Shown one piece after another: positions 6,354 through 7,930 of a stretch of 7,930 nucleotides of DNA. The position numbers and the translations under genes were made by a program. Each line of letters opens with the position of its first letter. Position 1 is the first letter of the stretch. The DNA lies in the NCBI GenBank assembly GCA_959602045.1, contig CAUGRT010000064.1, forward strand, positions 1 through 7,930, written 5' to 3'. Below the pieces are notes generated by a model. It ran no database searches. It had not been told where the DNA came from and worked only from the letters and a program-made list of their open reading frames with translations. This stretch comes from an uncultured Clostridia bacterium. Its GTDB lineage: Bacteria; Bacillota; Clostridia; UBA1381.

Positions 6354-6396
6354 TTATATTGTTAGCAAATTAGCGAACATAAATTCAAAAATATTA

Positions 6397-6424
6397 GGTC
6401 AAATATATAACGAAAAATTTGACC
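6397..6424 (-). terminator. Possible terminator after the metallopeptidase gene
   Basis: Minus-strand arms GGTCAAAT (6417-6424) and ATTTGACC (6397-6404) around a 12-base loop, 12 bases after the stop at 6437, followed by TAATATTTTTG. The stem is AT-rich, so its strength is moderate. If real, it separates the metallopeptidase from the truncated ADP-ribosylglycohydrolase. Confidence 0.5.
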
Positions 6425-6436
6425 CAACACTTTTAT

Positions 6437-7180
6437 TTATCCGAATATTTGAGGGCAAATGCCCAAATTTTTCAATCGTATCGAAACAGCAGTAGCTGAT
6501 ACCTGAAACAATTCCGCCAGTTTTTTTACAAATGTATATGCAACACATTTCTCAATTTTTGCACTCTGCAGCTGCGAAAATCTGATTCCAAGTTCCGAAG
6601 AGATTTTCATACAGGCATCTGTGAATGTATTTCGCGGCATAAGCAGAGCCGCTGCCAGTGAATCTGCCTGCCATTCTTGCCAATCGGTATCGTCTCTGTT
6701 GATATGTTTTTTGTTTTCAATATCTGCACTGCGACAGGCGATATACAATTGGTTCGCAGTGCGGCATTCATATTGCTTATTTGTCGGAGAATGAAACGGT
6801 CTGTGTATAAGCCAATGGCTGACCTCATGAGCAAGCGTGAACCGATATCTGCAGAAATTGCTCCGCCCCATTAGAGTTCGTTCTATAATTACGGTGCCTT
6901 CATCAATTTCAGTTATTATCTTATGAAAGGTATTGTCCATAACGGTAATATTTTCATGATCAAAAGCAATCAAGCCTAAAATACTGCTGTCATAAGTTAA
7001 AAAATAATGCTGAATATCAAGTCCGTATTCTTCTTCGGCAAGCCATTTTATATTAACGGCACAAGGAGAATTAAGAACAGCCGGCATACGTTCTTCTAAT
7101 ATTCCGGTCGCTATTTCTTCAATGTTCTGTCGGTTGAGTAAATACAGTCCGTTGGTTTTTTGGGGATAATCCAAGTGCAT
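6437..7180 (-). CDS. ImmA/IrrE-family zinc metallopeptidase
   Basis: A 247-residue cytoplasmic protein of the family that includes ImmA, which cleaves the ICEBs1 repressor, and IrrE/PprI, which cleaves DdrO. The zinc site is intact: FTLAHEVSHWL, with HEVSH at 118-122 and catalytic Glu119, then EWQADSLAAALLMP (169-182) supplying the third ligand Glu169. The C-terminal LAELFQVSATAVSIRLKNLG (221-240) is the short helical motif usual at the end of these proteins. The ATG at 7178-7180 has AAAGGAG 12 bases upstream, a slightly long gap, with no in-frame alternative start between. The stop codon of the upstream fragment overlaps this ribosome site, indicating coupled translation with a partner gene. 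Members usually sit beside an XRE-type repressor they cleave; here that partner has been cut away. The family call is firm; the substrate is unknown. Confidence 0.92.
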   Translation of the reverse strand: MHLDYPQKTNGLYLLNRQNIEEIATGILEERMPAVLNSPCAVNIKWLAEEEYGLDIQHYFLTYDSSILGLIAFDHENITVMDNTFHKIITEIDEGTVIIERTLMGRSNFCRYRFTLAHEVSHWLIHRPFHSPTNKQYECRTANQLYIACRSADIENKKHINRDDTDWQEWQADSLAAALLMPRNTFTDACMKISSELGIRFSQLQSAKIEKCVAYTFVKKLAELFQVSATAVSIRLKNLGICPQIFG

Positions 7181-7197
7181 ATGCCGCGCACACTCCT

Positions 7198-7303
7198 TTA
7201 TTCTTTATTTATTTGGTCTAATACATCTTTCCAGAAATCATCCTGAATGTTTTTATCTCTTGCACGGCGCAAAGCAACCCGTACAGTGTCTGTGTTTTCG
7301 ATA
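7198..7303 (-). pseudogene. C-terminal fragment of a gene coupled to the metallopeptidase
   Basis: The last 30-odd codons of a minus-strand gene, reading VYIENTDTVRVALRRARDK, then NIQDDFWKDVLDQINKE and TAA at 7198-7200. That stop is part of the metallopeptidase ribosome site (TAAAGGAG), the layout of a translationally coupled pair. Upstream of about 7303 the frame stays open to 7485, but there it is the reverse complement of a clear plus-strand protein, so the 95-residue open frame is mostly a shadow. The gene has probably lost its 5' part at a junction near 7298-7307. By position it could be the regulator or antitoxin-like partner, but no DNA-binding motif remains to show it. I do not recognise a family. 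Confidence 0.4.
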
Positions 7304-7819
7304 TATACCGTAGCCTTTGAAACAAACGGCGGCAGCAAAGTTGACAGCATAAAGGTTACAAGGAACGAAACCGCAAAAGAGCCGACGAAGCCGACAAGGG
7401 ATAACTTTACGTTTGATGGTTGGTATTCTGACAAAGAACTGACCGAAAAATATGATTTCTCGACCAAGGTAACAAAGAACATCACCCTTTACGCAAAATG
7501 GTCGGAAAAACAGACACAGTCGACAGAACCCGAATGGAATAATCCTTTTGATGATGTAGATGAAGACGATTGGTATTATGATGATGTAAAGAATGCTGTC
7601 GAAAAAGGATTGTTTAAAGGAACTGATGCAAAAACATTTAATCCGAACGGAAATATAACAAGAGGAATGTTCGTAACGGTTCTCTATCGCGCAGAAGGAG
7701 AAACTGAGGTTAATACAGGTATGCCGTTTGACGATGTTGTAGCAGACAGCTATCGCAATACTGCAATATTTGAACGTGTTTACGATAAAAAGAAAAGACC
7801 GACGATTCTATCAAAATAG
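7304..7819 (+). pseudogene. Fragment of a Listeria-Bacteroides repeat and SLH surface protein
   Basis: This is the only plus-strand coding segment. It starts with a Listeria-Bacteroides (InlB B / Flg_new) repeat, from YTVAFETNGGSKVDSI through FTFDGWYSDKEL to ITLYAKW (7304-7501). After a linker, one full SLH domain follows from 7547 (FDDVDEDDWYYDDVKNAVEK, GLFKGTDAKTFNPNGNITRG, MFVTVLYRAEG). A second SLH begins (MPFDDVVADSY) but turns into an unrelated KKKRPTILSK tail by about 7775 and stops at TAG. Such proteins normally carry a signal peptide, several modules and usually three SLH domains, so both ends are missing. The open frame begins at an ATG at 7247 with no ribosome site, inside the opposite gene fragment. 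Probably a dead fragment of a wall-anchored surface protein. Confidence 0.75.
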
Positions 7820-7827
7820 TCAGTCTT
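7795..7827 (-). terminator. Intrinsic terminator on the minus strand
   Basis: Minus-strand arms AAGACTGAC (7819-7827) and GTCGGTCTT (7795-7803) give a 9-pair stem with one T-G wobble around a 15-base loop, followed by TTCTTTTT. This is a typical rho-independent shape. It would stop transcripts entering from the right edge of the window. It overlaps the 3' end of the plus-strand fragment, whose last codons therefore come from terminator sequence. Confidence 0.6.
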
Positions 7828-7836
7828 ATTTGTGTC

Positions 7837-7930
7837 GAGTCAACCCCGAATTTTGTGTAAAGTCTTTACGAAACCTCCAAGATGTGGAAATGTCAATAAA
7901 AGTGCAGTCGAAATTTACCCCAAATTTCTG
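7837..7930. mobile_element. Probable end of an IS256-like insertion sequence
   Basis: The stretch starting GAGTCAACCCCGAATTTTGT, continuing GTAAAG, resembles the terminal repeats of IS256-family elements, which share an ATTNTGTGTAAA core close to the end. If so, the element extends right beyond the window and its outer boundary is near 7837. The transposase is not visible. A minus-strand frame runs from the edge to a TAA at 7826-7828 (with WRFRKDFTQNSG) and could be the tail of a gene, but it may only be reading through the repeat. The other end and target duplication are outside the window. Confidence 0.42.

Noticed and set aside
7304..7485. Upper part of the minus-strand frame 7198-7485 as a membrane protein
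   Set aside because: It is the reverse complement of a clear Listeria-Bacteroides repeat on the plus strand; the hydrophobic look is an artefact.

Overview
The window looks like low- to mid-GC Clostridia (Firmicutes), probably an anaerobic gut lineage. Supporting this are strong AGGAGG-type ribosome sites, a sporulation gene (SpmB family), S-layer homology (SLH) proteins, a Listeria-Bacteroides repeat protein and an ADP-ribosylglycohydrolase of the kind common in gut Clostridia. Species cannot be named from the sequence alone. All intact genes are on the minus strand, so transcription runs from high to low coordinates.

The left half (1-4146) is orderly. Bases 1-317 hold no gene but carry a dense run of perfect inverted repeats. 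An SLH-domain exported protein follows (321-1211). Next is a glycolytic cluster, read pgk (2865-4052), SGNH/GDSL hydrolase (2137-2754), tpiA (1332-2084). It has a near-consensus sigma-A promoter in front of pgk (4118-4146), a long stem-loop between pgk and the hydrolase, and a probable terminator after tpiA (1246-1304). Pgk and TpiA catalyse nearby glycolytic steps; the hydrolase between them is not a glycolytic enzyme.

The right half (4230-7930) is a zone of gene decay and rearrangement. An spmB-like gene stands without spmA. Upstream of it lie remnants: a degenerate reading frame that hops frames (4811-5036), the N-terminal tip of a GH38 alpha-mannosidase with two apparent single-base deletions (5011-5134), a short protein broken by one extra A (5155-5317), a strong near-palindromic terminator (5381-5435), and an ADP-ribosylglycohydrolase lacking its N-terminal half (5481-6353). 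An intact ImmA/IrrE-type metallopeptidase follows (6437-7180), preceded by the last ~35 codons of a coupled partner gene (7198-7303). That partner is cut by a junction with an opposite-strand fragment of a Listeria-Bacteroides-repeat/SLH surface protein (7304-7819), which is itself truncated close to what looks like the end of an IS256-like element (from about 7837 to the window end).

I do not see a convincing complete new system. The most interesting material is the set of hidden, frame-broken genes at 4811-5317, the hydrolase inside the glycolytic cluster, the palindrome array at the left edge, and the metallopeptidase whose partner has been cut away.
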